Shown here one piece after another: positions 7,132 to 14,714 of a stretch of 32,668 bases of DNA. Position numbers and translations under genes: made by a program. The DNA lies in the NCBI GenBank assembly GCA_964616985.1, contig CAZTVF010000061.1, positions 1 through 32,668 on the forward strand. Direction: 5' to 3'. The notes below the pieces were generated by a model. It saw only the letters and a list, made by a program, of their open reading frames with translations. It did not search any database and was not told the DNA's origin. The first letter of the stretch is position 1. Each line of letters begins with the position of its first letter. This DNA is from CAZTVF01 sp964616985 (GTDB lineage Bacteria; Planctomycetota; Phycisphaerae; SM23-33).

Positions 7132-7929
7132 TTAGTCTTCGATGATGACGCGGAAGCCGGTCAGCGGGCCCTTGCTGTCGGGGGCGACGCGGATGCGGTA
7201 GGCGGAGCGGCACTGGCGGGCGTCGCTGGTCCAGCCGCCGCCGCGGAGGATGCGGGAGTCGCCCTTGTCGGGGCCCGTCGGCTGGGTGGCCGCGGCCGCC
7301 GGCAGCGTATCGTAGAAATCGCTCACCCATTCCATGGCGTTGCCGTACATGTCGTACAGGCCCCAGGCGTTGGGCTTCTTCTGACCGACCGGCTGCACCT
7401 TGCCGGCGCGGTTGCCGGCATACCAGGCGTAGTCGCCCAGCAGGGCGGCGTCATCGCCGAAGCAGTAGCGCCCCGCCCCGCCGGCGCGGGCGGCGTATTC
7501 CCACTGCGCCTCGGTGGGCAGCTTGACGGTTCGCTTCACCTTCTCCGAGAGCTTCTTGCAGAACTCCACCGCCTCGTTGTACGAGACGGGCTCCGCCGGA
7601 TTCTTTGGCGAGCGACCATCGCCGGCCTTGCGACCGGTCACGGCCTCGTACTGCTCCTGCGTCACCTCCGTGACGGCCATGTAGAACGGCGTCTTGAACT
7701 CGACATTGTGCGGGGTCTCATCGGCGTCGCGCTGCTCATCCTGAGCATTGCTGCCCATGAGGAACTTGCCGGGCTTGATCAGTTGCAGCTTCATTGTGAC
7801 GTCTTTGCCGAGGTCGAGGCTCACCGTGGTGGGCAGAGCGGCGGCGGCAGAGGGCTTGCCGGCCTGGTCGGCGGCCATGGCCACGGCCGCCAGGGCCAGA
7901 AGAGCGACGCTGAGCTTGACGAATTTCAT
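7132..7929 (-). CDS. Secreted SUMF1/formylglycine-generating-enzyme-fold protein
   Basis: A 265-residue protein with a Sec signal peptide (MKFVKLSVALLALAAVAMA, likely cut after residue 19 or 20) and one FGE-sulfatase domain. Recognisable pieces are GKFLMGSNAQDEQRDADETPH, VTEVTQEQYEAVTG, VKLPTEAQWEYAARAGG, GLYDMYGNAMEWVSDF and the end RGGGWTSDARQCRSAYR to TGFRVIIED. True formylglycine-generating enzymes use two cysteines in the segment after RGGS; only one is present here. It is more likely a carbohydrate- or protein-binding relative than a sulfatase activator. It has its own promoter, AAAGG before the ATG, and follows a terminator, so it need not belong to the lipoprotein genes upstream. Confidence 0.85.
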   Translation of the reverse strand: MKFVKLSVALLALAAVAMAADQAGKPSAAAALPTTVSLDLGKDVTMKLQLIKPGKFLMGSNAQDEQRDADETPHNVEFKTPFYMAVTEVTQEQYEAVTGRKAGDGRSPKNPAEPVSYNEAVEFCKKLSEKVKRTVKLPTEAQWEYAARAGGAGRYCFGDDAALLGDYAWYAGNRAGKVQPVGQKKPNAWGLYDMYGNAMEWVSDFYDTLPAAAATQPTGPDKGDSRILRGGGWTSDARQCRSAYRIRVAPDSKGPLTGFRVIIED

Positions 7930-7979
7930 AGTATGCCTTTCGCTGAAATGTCGGCGGGTCCCGCCATCACTTGAACGCT

Positions 7980-8009
7980 ATTGTATGATCCACGTTTCGC
8001 CCCGGTCAA
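7980..8009 (-). promoter_or_regulatory. Promoter of the SUMF1-like gene
   Basis: On the minus strand TTGACC (8009-8004), an 18-base spacer and TACAAT (7985-7980). The predicted start point near 7973 gives a 44-base leader to the ATG at 7929. Confidence 0.55.
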
Positions 8010-8061
8010 CGGAGAAGCGCGTGGGCCTTCCGTATCGGGGTGGCGGCCTCCCTGTCGGACA

Positions 8062-8127
8062 GGTGGCGGCCTTCCCAGGCCGCCGCCTTTGCAGCGTTCC
8101 TGGCAGCGGCCTGGGAAGGCCGCCACC
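8062..8127. repeat. Dispersed inverted repeat, family B, copy 1
   Basis: Perfect 22-bp arms at 8062-8083 and 8106-8127 with the core GTGGCGGCCTTCCCAGGC and a 22-base loop. A truncated direct copy of the left arm lies just before it (8039-8050). A second full copy is at 9401-9463, and half copies are at 1028-1045 and around 12427-12440. The function is unknown. Confidence 0.75.
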
Positions 8128-8156
8128 CATCGAGAAAAGCGGCGATTTCGAGCCCC

Positions 8157-8189
8157 AAGACGAAACCGCCCCCTGTTGCCAGGGGGCGG
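8157..8189 (-). terminator. Intrinsic terminator of the FlgT-like gene
   Basis: Perfect 10-bp GC stem CCGCCCCCTG/CAGGGGGCGG (8166-8175 and 8180-8189) with loop TTGC. On the minus strand it is followed by TTTCGTCTT. It lies about 25 bases after the stop at 8214. Confidence 0.6.
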
Positions 8190-8213
8190 GGTGCTTTGGG
8201 TTCAACGGCCGGG

Positions 8214-9365
8214 TCAGTCCTTGCCGACGTACTTGGCCTTGATGGTCTTGGCGGTGACGCCGGTGATCTTGATGTCCTTGACGGTCTTGATGATCTGCTC
8301 GGCGATCTCCTGGGCGCGGCGGTCGGACTGGATGGAGCACGTAGCAACCTCGTTATCCAGCTGCAGGTCGATGTCCTTGAATTCCTTGACGCTCTTGAGG
8401 GCGTCCTTGACCTTCACGAAATTCTCGAACGAGAGGTTCTCGATCTGGATCTCCAGCTGCCCGCCGCCCTGCAGCCATTCCATCCAGTGTTCCAGGATGT
8501 GCTGCTGGATCTGGGGGGCGATCTGGTCGGCCTGGAACTTCAGCGCCTGCTGGGCAGCCGACTTCCACACGCGCTGCACGCCGCGGGTGGGCTTGCCGGG
8601 CACCTTGTAGATCAGCTCGGCCGTGTCGGCGTTAAGGCACTTGATGTTCGCCTGGCCTTCATACGTGAAGATGCTCATGCCGTCGTCGCGGCTGCTGTCG
8701 CCGGCGGTGGCACTGGCCGTGCCGGTGATGAAGATGGCTGCCTTCTCCTGGCGGGCCAGGGCGAGCAGTTTCTTCTCGGCGTTGTCTTCGGCGGCGGCGA
8801 GGATCTTTTCGCGCTCGATGAGTTCCTTCACCCGGTCGCGGTCGACGAGGATGAAGCCGCTGTCCAGCAGCATCTGCTCGACGCGGGCGGAGACGATGGA
8901 GTCCTCGACGGTCTCAACGGCGTGGTGGCGTTCGACGTTCTCGATGGTCTCCTTCATCCACACCATGATCTTGGGGCGCCCCACCTGCTGGAGGAGGTTC
9001 TTGACGGTGGCGACCGTATCGACCACGCCCTGGATGGAGACCTCGGCCTTGATCTTCATCTCCCACGTGCCGTCGGCCATCTCGCGGGAGGAGATCTTGT
9101 CGAAGCCCTTGATGAAGCCCGCCGACTTGGCGTAGACGGTGTCCCTGACCAAGGTGAAGTCCTTGGTCTTGCTCTCGGAGACGATGATGGTGCCGGCGGC
9201 TTCCTCGACGGCCTTGCGCTGGGCGTCGCGCAGGGCGGCCTGTTCGCTGACGCCCATGCCGGTCACGGTGACTGTCTTGGTCTTGCCCGATTCGTCGGCC
9301 TGCGCGGCCTGTGTGAGGCCCAGGCACAATCCCGCCATCAACGCCACAATCATCAGGTGCTTCAT
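8214..9365 (-). CDS. Secreted FlgT-like protein (FlgT_N-like domain plus CsgG/FlgT_M-like domain)
   Basis: A 383-residue exported protein with signal peptide MKHLMIVALMAGLCLGLTQAAQA. Residues about 30-115 carry the pattern TVTGMGVSEQAALRDAQRKA, then VEEAAGTIIVSESKTKDF, DTVYAKSAGFIKGF and a closing DGTWEMKIKAEVSI. This resembles the N-terminal domain of FlgT and is related to the LPP20-like repeats of the gene at 9765. From about 130, PKIMVWMKETIENV, ARVEQMLLDSGFILVDRDRV and AAIFITGTASA look like a CsgG/FlgT middle domain. The last 90 residues are a small alpha-beta domain of unknown role. No flagellar gene is in view, so a role in another envelope structure is more likely. Start supported by GGAG 8 bases upstream. 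Confidence 0.78.
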   Translation of the reverse strand: MKHLMIVALMAGLCLGLTQAAQADESGKTKTVTVTGMGVSEQAALRDAQRKAVEEAAGTIIVSESKTKDFTLVRDTVYAKSAGFIKGFDKISSREMADGTWEMKIKAEVSIQGVVDTVATVKNLLQQVGRPKIMVWMKETIENVERHHAVETVEDSIVSARVEQMLLDSGFILVDRDRVKELIEREKILAAAEDNAEKKLLALARQEKAAIFITGTASATAGDSSRDDGMSIFTYEGQANIKCLNADTAELIYKVPGKPTRGVQRVWKSAAQQALKFQADQIAPQIQQHILEHWMEWLQGGGQLEIQIENLSFENFVKVKDALKSVKEFKDIDLQLDNEVATCSIQSDRRAQEIAEQIIKTVKDIKITGVTAKTIKAKYVGKD

Positions 9366-9400
9366 CGATGTATCTCCAGCTGAATTTCGCCGCCTCGTGC

Positions 9401-9463
9401 GTGGCGGCCTTCCTAGGCCGCCGCCTCCAGACGGCTGTGGTGGCGGCCTGGGAAGGCCGCCAC
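9401..9463. repeat. Dispersed inverted repeat, family B, copy 2
   Basis: 25-bp arms at 9401-9425 and 9439-9463, differing at two positions that could still form G-U pairs in RNA, with a 13-base loop. It lies between the small lipoprotein gene and the FlgT-like gene, so the transcript linking them would fold here. Confidence 0.75.
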
Positions 9464-9488
9464 CCCTTAAATGACACGAGACAGAGGA

Positions 9489-9644
9489 CTAGTCGACCTT
9501 GTACTTCTGCTCACCGGTCGGCATATCCGTCACGGTGGTGCGCTTCTCGACCTTGATCTCTTTCTTGTCTTCGCAGCCGCCGACCATGGGCAGCATCGCC
9601 ACGAAGGCCACGGCCAGCAGGACGGACAGAATCGCCTTGAACAT
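9489..9644 (-). CDS. Small lipoprotein, 51 residues
   Basis: Begins MFKAILSVLLAVAFVAMLPM, then VGGC as a lipobox with the acylated Cys at residue 24, then a short polar tail (EDKKEIKVEKRTTVTDMPTGEQKYKVD). The start is fixed by a strong AAAGGAGATT ribosome site; the frame is open upstream but that part contains no signal sequence. It lies between the LPP20-repeat gene and the FlgT-like gene, all leftward, so it probably belongs to the same envelope set. The mature part is only about 28 residues and matches no family I know. Confidence 0.72.
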   Translation of the reverse strand: MFKAILSVLLAVAFVAMLPMVGGCEDKKEIKVEKRTTVTDMPTGEQKYKVD

Positions 9645-9708
9645 TTGAATCTCCTTTGCTTTCGGATCGGGACAGGGCGAGCGGCCTGGGCCGCCCGTCA
9701 CAATAGGA

Positions 9709-9748
9709 GTGAAGACCTCGGAAGCTCGATCGCCTCCGAGGTCTTCAC
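9709..9748 (-). promoter_or_regulatory. Stem-loop between LPP20-repeat gene and small lipoprotein gene
   Basis: Perfect 14-bp arms GTGAAGACCTCGGA (9709-9722) and its complement (9735-9748) around 12 bases, starting 17 bases after the stop at 9765. No U-run follows on the minus strand. It may be a processing or partial termination site that sets the ratio of the flanking gene products. Confidence 0.5.
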
Positions 9749-9764
9749 GCGGAAAACGGGCCAA

Positions 9765-11129
9765 TTACTTGATCTGCAGCGACAGCTTCTTCTGGTAGAA
9801 GACCACCGAGTTCCACAGCGGGTGGAGGTCGATCTCGACCGTCACCTGCGTGGTGCCGTCTTCCATGACCTTCTGCGAACCCTCGACGACGTGCGCGCCG
9901 AGCTGGAAGGTCATCATCGCGGTGCGGATGTCGTCATTCTGCGTGACGAAGTCCTTGACCGAGGTGTTGGAGGTGATCATCAGACCATCGAGCTGCTCGG
10001 CGAGCTTGCGGCGGGCGTCGAGCTCGGCAGCGCGGAAGGCCATCAGCTTGGCCTGGGCCTCGCTCTTGCCGCCGGAGGTGTCGATGGCGCCGCTGCCCAC
10101 GGCCGTCATCGTGTCATTGATCCACGCGGGGCCGGCGGCGGCGATGGTGGAAACGACCTTCACTTCGCCCTTGAGGTACTTCTCGGGGGGAACGCCCATG
10201 CCGCGTTCGTTGATCTTCTTGTCCACGACTTGGACGCTCAGTTCCTCAAGCTTCTTGAGGACGACCTTGTCGCCCTTGTAGTGCGCCTCACCCCACGACT
10301 TGAGCTGGGCGTAGACCTGCTGCAGCGTGACTTCCATCTCGACCTCGACGATCAGCTCGTCGGGGTGATACATGATGTCCACTTCGCGGGCGCCCTGGAT
10401 GAAGGCGGCCATGTCGGCATGGATGTCATCGCTCTGGGCGACGAAGTCCTTGACCTTGGTGGTGGAGGTGATGAACACGCCGCCGATGCGCTCGCCGAGA
10501 CGGCGGAGGCCATCGACGCGGGCGGCGCGGACGGCCATCAGGCGGCCCTGCGGCTGGACGTTGGCCATCCAGTAGGCCTTGGCGGCGCCACTGAGGTAGT
10601 CGAGCGAATCAACGGCAACGCCGGCCTTGATGGCGACGGCCTCGCCGACATCTTCCAGCTCCGGACGCGGGGCGCCCATGCCGGTCTCCGTCAGGACCTT
10701 TTCCTTGTTGGTCACGGTCATCTGCTCGAAGTCCTGCTGTTTGAACTTGCTGCCCTTGGCATAGGTCTTGGAGATCTGCTCGAGGTTGACGACCACTTCT
10801 TCCAGGGTCACCGACATCTTGACCTCGGCCGTGCCGTCTTCGTTGATCTTGGGCGAACCCTCTTCCTTCATGCCCTGCATCCACGCGGTCATGGCGGTTT
10901 TGATCTTGTCGGACTCGGCCACGAAGTCCTTCACCTTGGTTTCGGAGGTGATGAACAGGCCGTTGATGCGCTCGGCGAGCTTGCGCATCGCGTCCACGCG
11001 GGCGGCGCGAATGGCCAGCAGCTTGTTCTGAGCCTTCTTTTGTTCGGTCAGGGCCTGGGCCTGTGCGGTGGCCGACGAGGACACCACGACGGCCGTGCAC
11101 AACAGCAACATGATTCCGAGTTTCTTCAT
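9765..11129 (-). CDS. Exported protein with three LPP20-like repeats
   Basis: A 454-residue protein with a Sec signal peptide (MKKLGIMLLLCTAVVVSSSATAQAQA) and no clear lipobox. Three homologous domains lie at about 36-117, 196-272 and 360-436. Each has the pattern KLxAxRAAxxDxxRKLxExxxG, then FITSxTxVKDFV, a D-I pair, a hydrophobic helix and a beta hairpin ending in a basic-acidic VTVE-type strand. This matches LPP20-type lipoprotein domains. After repeats 1 and 2 a linker with GMGAP or GMGVP appears (150-154, 310-314). The same GMG opens the domain of the FlgT-like protein downstream, so the two proteins share ancestry. The ATG at 11129 follows AAAGGAGC. The likely location is the periplasm or outer-membrane surface; the function is unknown. 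Confidence 0.8.
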   Translation of the reverse strand: MKKLGIMLLLCTAVVVSSSATAQAQALTEQKKAQNKLLAIRAARVDAMRKLAERINGLFITSETKVKDFVAESDKIKTAMTAWMQGMKEEGSPKINEDGTAEVKMSVTLEEVVVNLEQISKTYAKGSKFKQQDFEQMTVTNKEKVLTETGMGAPRPELEDVGEAVAIKAGVAVDSLDYLSGAAKAYWMANVQPQGRLMAVRAARVDGLRRLGERIGGVFITSTTKVKDFVAQSDDIHADMAAFIQGAREVDIMYHPDELIVEVEMEVTLQQVYAQLKSWGEAHYKGDKVVLKKLEELSVQVVDKKINERGMGVPPEKYLKGEVKVVSTIAAAGPAWINDTMTAVGSGAIDTSGGKSEAQAKLMAFRAAELDARRKLAEQLDGLMITSNTSVKDFVTQNDDIRTAMMTFQLGAHVVEGSQKVMEDGTTQVTVEIDLHPLWNSVVFYQKKLSLQIK

Positions 11130-11205
11130 TGAGAAGCTCCTTTCCTGGGGTCTTTCGACCTGTAATTCATTACTACGGTAAACCGAGCCTGTGAGAGGCT
11201 CCACG

Positions 11206-12180
11206 CTAGTTCGTCTTTTCCGCCCGCACACGCTGGCGGGCCTTGATGTACTTGTCCTTGGCATTACGATCGATGGCCTTGGTATAAAACTCCTCGGCCT
11301 TGGCGAAATCCAACGTCGCCTCGCACATCAGACCGGCATTGAAACACGCGCCGTCATCCTTGGAATCCTCACCGATGCCCTTGAGATACTGCTTCAGGGC
11401 GTCGGCGTATTCCTTTTCCTTCGCCAGCTTGTTGCCCGTCTCCACGGCCGAGGTCCTGCCCTTCTCCAGCTTCTCGGTGAAGGTCTGGCGGTGCGGGCTG
11501 ACCTGCTCGATGAACTCGCTGATGCACACGTCCAGCAGCTTGCTGATCGTCTCGTCGGCCGCCGGCGGCGCGTCGGAACTGAAGCCCATCGTCTTGCCAA
11601 GCTTGCTGCCCTTGACGTCCTTCTCCGAGTCGAACGTCTTGGTGCTCGTGAACGGCGACATCTGGACCGCCGTGTCCACGTTCGTCATGGTAATACTGAC
11701 AGTCACGAAGCAATTACGTTTGGTGTAAGGTTTTTCTTTCATGCTCCGCGACATCAGATCCGGCACGCTCCGCGTGAGATGCTCATCCGTCACGCTGGCG
11801 GAAATTGTGCCGTAAATGATTGCCTGCACGTTAGCTATCTTGCCGGCCTGGATGGCCGTCTCGCTGTTCATGATGTTGATATCCTGGGCCTTGAGAATCC
11901 TGGCCAGGTTCCGGTGATCGACCAGCGTGAAGCGGTTGAACTCCTGGTTGCACCGGGCGAGTTCGCTGTTGAGCTTGTCTGCCGCGATGCCGCCCCACTT
12001 GGGATCCTTGTCGGCGCTCTTGAACTCGGCAATGGCGATCCGCTTGATGTTCTCGCTGATCGGCTGGCGGGCAGGGCGAACATAGCTGAGCTCGACCGCC
12101 GTCTCCGTCTCGCCGCAACCAGCCATCGCTGCCGCCGCCAGCAATACTGCCATCCAACTCAATGCGTGAAGCTTGACCAT
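11206..12180 (-). CDS. CsgG-like lipoprotein with C-terminal TPR region
   Basis: A 324-residue lipoprotein: signal MVKLHALSWMAVLLAAAAMAGC with the acylated Cys at 22. Residues about 45-140 follow the CsgG layout: IKRIAIAEFKSADKD, a helix ADKLNSELA, FNRFTLVDHRNLARILKAQD, then ANVQAIIYGTISASV. In CsgG this fold forms an outer-membrane secretion channel, but the beta-barrel strands cannot be recognised by eye here. Residues about 245-315 look like two TPR units (EKEYADALKQYLKGI, LDFAKAEEFYTKAI). It is the first gene of the leftward set; GGAGAG lies before the ATG at 12180. A pore-forming role is inference; many CsgG-domain lipoproteins have no known function. Confidence 0.75.
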   Translation of the reverse strand: MVKLHALSWMAVLLAAAAMAGCGETETAVELSYVRPARQPISENIKRIAIAEFKSADKDPKWGGIAADKLNSELARCNQEFNRFTLVDHRNLARILKAQDINIMNSETAIQAGKIANVQAIIYGTISASVTDEHLTRSVPDLMSRSMKEKPYTKRNCFVTVSITMTNVDTAVQMSPFTSTKTFDSEKDVKGSKLGKTMGFSSDAPPAADETISKLLDVCISEFIEQVSPHRQTFTEKLEKGRTSAVETGNKLAKEKEYADALKQYLKGIGEDSKDDGACFNAGLMCEATLDFAKAEEFYTKAIDRNAKDKYIKARQRVRAEKTN

Positions 12181-12298
12181 CTCTCTCTCCTGCATTTATT
12201 GCCGACGCCCGGAGGCCGCATGAATGGCGCGACCCACATCCTCGAACGTGCCTGTACGATATGTCCCGGACGGCCCCGAGCCAGTCCGGAAGGTTATC

Positions 12299-12327
12299 AC
12301 TCTATCTTTTCGACCAAGCTTAGGCAA
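12299..12327 (-). promoter_or_regulatory. Possible promoter of the CsgG-like lipoprotein gene
   Basis: On the minus strand TTGCCT (12327-12322), a 17-base spacer and TAGAGT (12304-12299), about 110 bases before the ATG. Both boxes are imperfect. The rest of the gap from 12181 to 12454 shows only a degenerate fragment of repeat family B. Confidence 0.3.
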
Positions 12328-12454
12328 TGAAAGTTTTAATTACATTGCCGCCACGATGCTCACAAGTCAAGCCGCCTGCAGCACCAACACGCCGTCGCGC
12401 GCCCTCCGATTCCCTGTCGCAGCCCATCCCAGGCCGCCACCCTCACCTGCAGCG

Positions 12455-14710
12455 CTACAGCAGGTTCACCGGATCGGCGTCGGCGTAAAGCTCCGCGCCC
12501 AGATGCCGCGACAGCCGCTCCATGTGAGGCCACAGCGCCTGCTGCACCGCCCCGGCCTTGGCCGCCACCAGCAGCACCGTAAAGCGGAACTGGTCGTTGA
12601 GCTTCAGCACCCCGGCTTCCTGCGGGCCCAGCATCGTCGCCGTCCCCGCCGGCAGGATCGCCCGCAGTTCCTCGCCCAACTTCACCGCCGCCTCGTGCGC
12701 CTTCTCGACGTTCGCATGCCGCACCACCAGCCGCACCATCCGCGAAAATGGCGGAAAGCCCGTCTCCTGGCGAAGCGGCAGTTCCCTGGCCGCGAAGCCA
12801 TCGTAGTCATGCTTGGTGGCGAAGACGATGGCGGGCTCGTTTTCCTGCAGCGTCTGCACGACCACCTCCCCCGGTTCGTCGCCGCGTCCGGCCCGCCCGG
12901 CCACCTGAACGATCAGCTGGAACGTCCGCTCCGACGCGCGGAAGTCGGGGATCGCCAGCGACGTGTCCGCCGACGCCACGCCCACCAGCGACACGCCCGG
13001 GAAGTCCAGACCCTTGGCCACCATCTGCGTGCCCAGGAGGATGTCGATCTCCCCCGCCGCCATCTGCGCGAAGACCTTCTGGAATTGGGCGGGCGAGGTC
13101 ATCGTGTCGCTGTCCATGCGGGCCAGGCGGGCGGAGGGAAACTTGCGGGCCAGCTCGCCCTCCACACGCTGCACGCCGTAGCCGAAGTACACCAGCTTGC
13201 CCTTGTCCACCGGGCAGTGCGAGGGCAGCGGCGCGGCGTGGTCGCAGTGGTGGCACAGGGCCATCTGCGTGGCCTGGTGATACACCATCGGCCGCGAGCA
13301 ATGCTCGCACATCAGTATCCACTTGCACGCGGGGCAGAAGACGTAGCTCGCGTAGCCGCGGCGGTTCATCAGGAGGATGATCTGCTTGCGGCGGTCCAGG
13401 GCCGAGGCGATCTTCAGGGTCAGCGTGCGGCCGATGAGTTCGATCCGCCCCGGCTGCATCTCCTTGCGAAGCGGCACGATCTGCAGCCGCGGCATGGGCA
13501 GGCCGCGAACGCGCCGCGGCAGGCGAAGCATCTCGTACCGCCCCTGCTGCACGTTGTGCGTGCTCTCCAGCGACGGCGTGGCCGAGCCCAGCACGATGGG
13601 CACCGCCTCCAGCGACGCCCGCATGATGGCCACGTCGCGCCCGTGATAGCGAGGGGCCACGTCCTGCTTGTAGCTGGGCTCGTGCTCCTCGTCGACGATG
13701 ACCAGCCCCAGCCGGGGCGCCGGCGCGAAGATGGCGCTGCGCGGCCCGACGACGACCGAGGCGTGGCCGTCGCGGATCTGCTGGAAATAGAACGCCCGCT
13801 GGGCGTCGGACAGGCTGCTGTGAAGCACGGCCACGCGCGGCAGGCGATCGAGCAGCCGCTGGAGCGTCTGGGTGGCCAGGGCGATCTCGGGCACCAGCAG
13901 GATGGCCTGGCGGTCCTGGCGGATGACCTCTTCGATCGCGCGGATGTAGACTTCGGTCTTGCCGCTGCCGGTCACGCCGTACAGCAGCGTGACGGAGAAG
14001 CCCGCCCCGACCTTCGGCAGGAGCTTGGCCAGCACGGCCTGCTGGTCCTCGTTGGGCACCGGCGGCGTCAGGCCGCTGCAGTCGGGCCTGGCGGCGGAGG
14101 CGATGTCGCCGAGCTTCACCTGTCGGCTCTCGAACCGGACCAGGCCGCGCCCGCTGAGTCGCTGCACGGTCTCGCGCGAGGCGCCGCTGTGGTGCAGCAG
14201 GTCCTCCAGCGTCAGGGGCTCGATGCCCTGCTTGCGGGCCTCGTACAACTCGTTGAGGATTCGCTTCTGACGCGGGCCCAGCCCCGTCGGCCAATCGCCC
14301 GGCAGCTTCTCCAGGAACGCCACCGTCTGCGTGCGCGGGGCGTGCTTGCCCACGGCCGAGGGCACCATGGCCGCCAGCGTCGGGCCCAGCGGCGAGAGGT
14401 AGTAGCGGCTGACCCAGTCGGCGAGCTTCCACATCGCCGGTTCCATGGCAGAGGTCGCGTCGACGACCTCGCAGACGCACTTGAGCTTGCGGCCGGTGGC
14501 GGGCGGGTGTGCCGCGACGATGAAGCCCATGGTCTTGCGGTCGCCGCGGCCGAAGGGCACGCGGACGCGCTGACCGACCTGCGGCTCGCCGAAGGCGTTC
14601 GGCCAGAGGTAGTCGAACGCGCCCCAGACGTTGGCGTTGACCGCCACGCCCACGGCCCGGCCCGCCTGCGGCGGCGCGGGCTGTGACTCGTCATGAAAGA
14701 GCTGCGACAT
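12455..14710 (-). CDS. priA: Primosomal replication helicase PriA
   Basis: The 3'-5' DNA helicase that restarts stalled replication forks (751 residues, normal length). The N-terminal DNA-binding part is visible (VNANVWGAFDYLWPNAFG, QRVRVPFGRGDRKTMGFI). Walker A is GVTGSGKTEVY at 245 and the DEAH-type box is DEEH at 340-343. GPRSAIFAP and VLGSATPSLES are further helicase motifs. The zinc region has C459, C462, C468, C471, C486, C489 and C499, but the eighth ligand position is Asp502 (CPVD, usually CPxC). The start giving MSQLFHDESQ has no ribosome site; a TACTAT box ends 7 bases before it, suggesting a leaderless message. It is flanked upstream by GTTTACC-type repeats. Confidence 0.95.
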   Translation of the reverse strand: MSQLFHDESQPAPPQAGRAVGVAVNANVWGAFDYLWPNAFGEPQVGQRVRVPFGRGDRKTMGFIVAAHPPATGRKLKCVCEVVDATSAMEPAMWKLADWVSRYYLSPLGPTLAAMVPSAVGKHAPRTQTVAFLEKLPGDWPTGLGPRQKRILNELYEARKQGIEPLTLEDLLHHSGASRETVQRLSGRGLVRFESRQVKLGDIASAARPDCSGLTPPVPNEDQQAVLAKLLPKVGAGFSVTLLYGVTGSGKTEVYIRAIEEVIRQDRQAILLVPEIALATQTLQRLLDRLPRVAVLHSSLSDAQRAFYFQQIRDGHASVVVGPRSAIFAPAPRLGLVIVDEEHEPSYKQDVAPRYHGRDVAIMRASLEAVPIVLGSATPSLESTHNVQQGRYEMLRLPRRVRGLPMPRLQIVPLRKEMQPGRIELIGRTLTLKIASALDRRKQIILLMNRRGYASYVFCPACKWILMCEHCSRPMVYHQATQMALCHHCDHAAPLPSHCPVDKGKLVYFGYGVQRVEGELARKFPSARLARMDSDTMTSPAQFQKVFAQMAAGEIDILLGTQMVAKGLDFPGVSLVGVASADTSLAIPDFRASERTFQLIVQVAGRAGRGDEPGEVVVQTLQENEPAIVFATKHDYDGFAARELPLRQETGFPPFSRMVRLVVRHANVEKAHEAAVKLGEELRAILPAGTATMLGPQEAGVLKLNDQFRFTVLLVAAKAGAVQQALWPHMERLSRHLGAELYADADPVNLL

Positions 14711-14714
14711 GGAG

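Noticed and set aside
8214..9365. Reading the FlgT-like protein as a flagellar component
   Set aside because: No other flagellar gene is in the window, and its neighbours are LPP20- and CsgG-type proteins.
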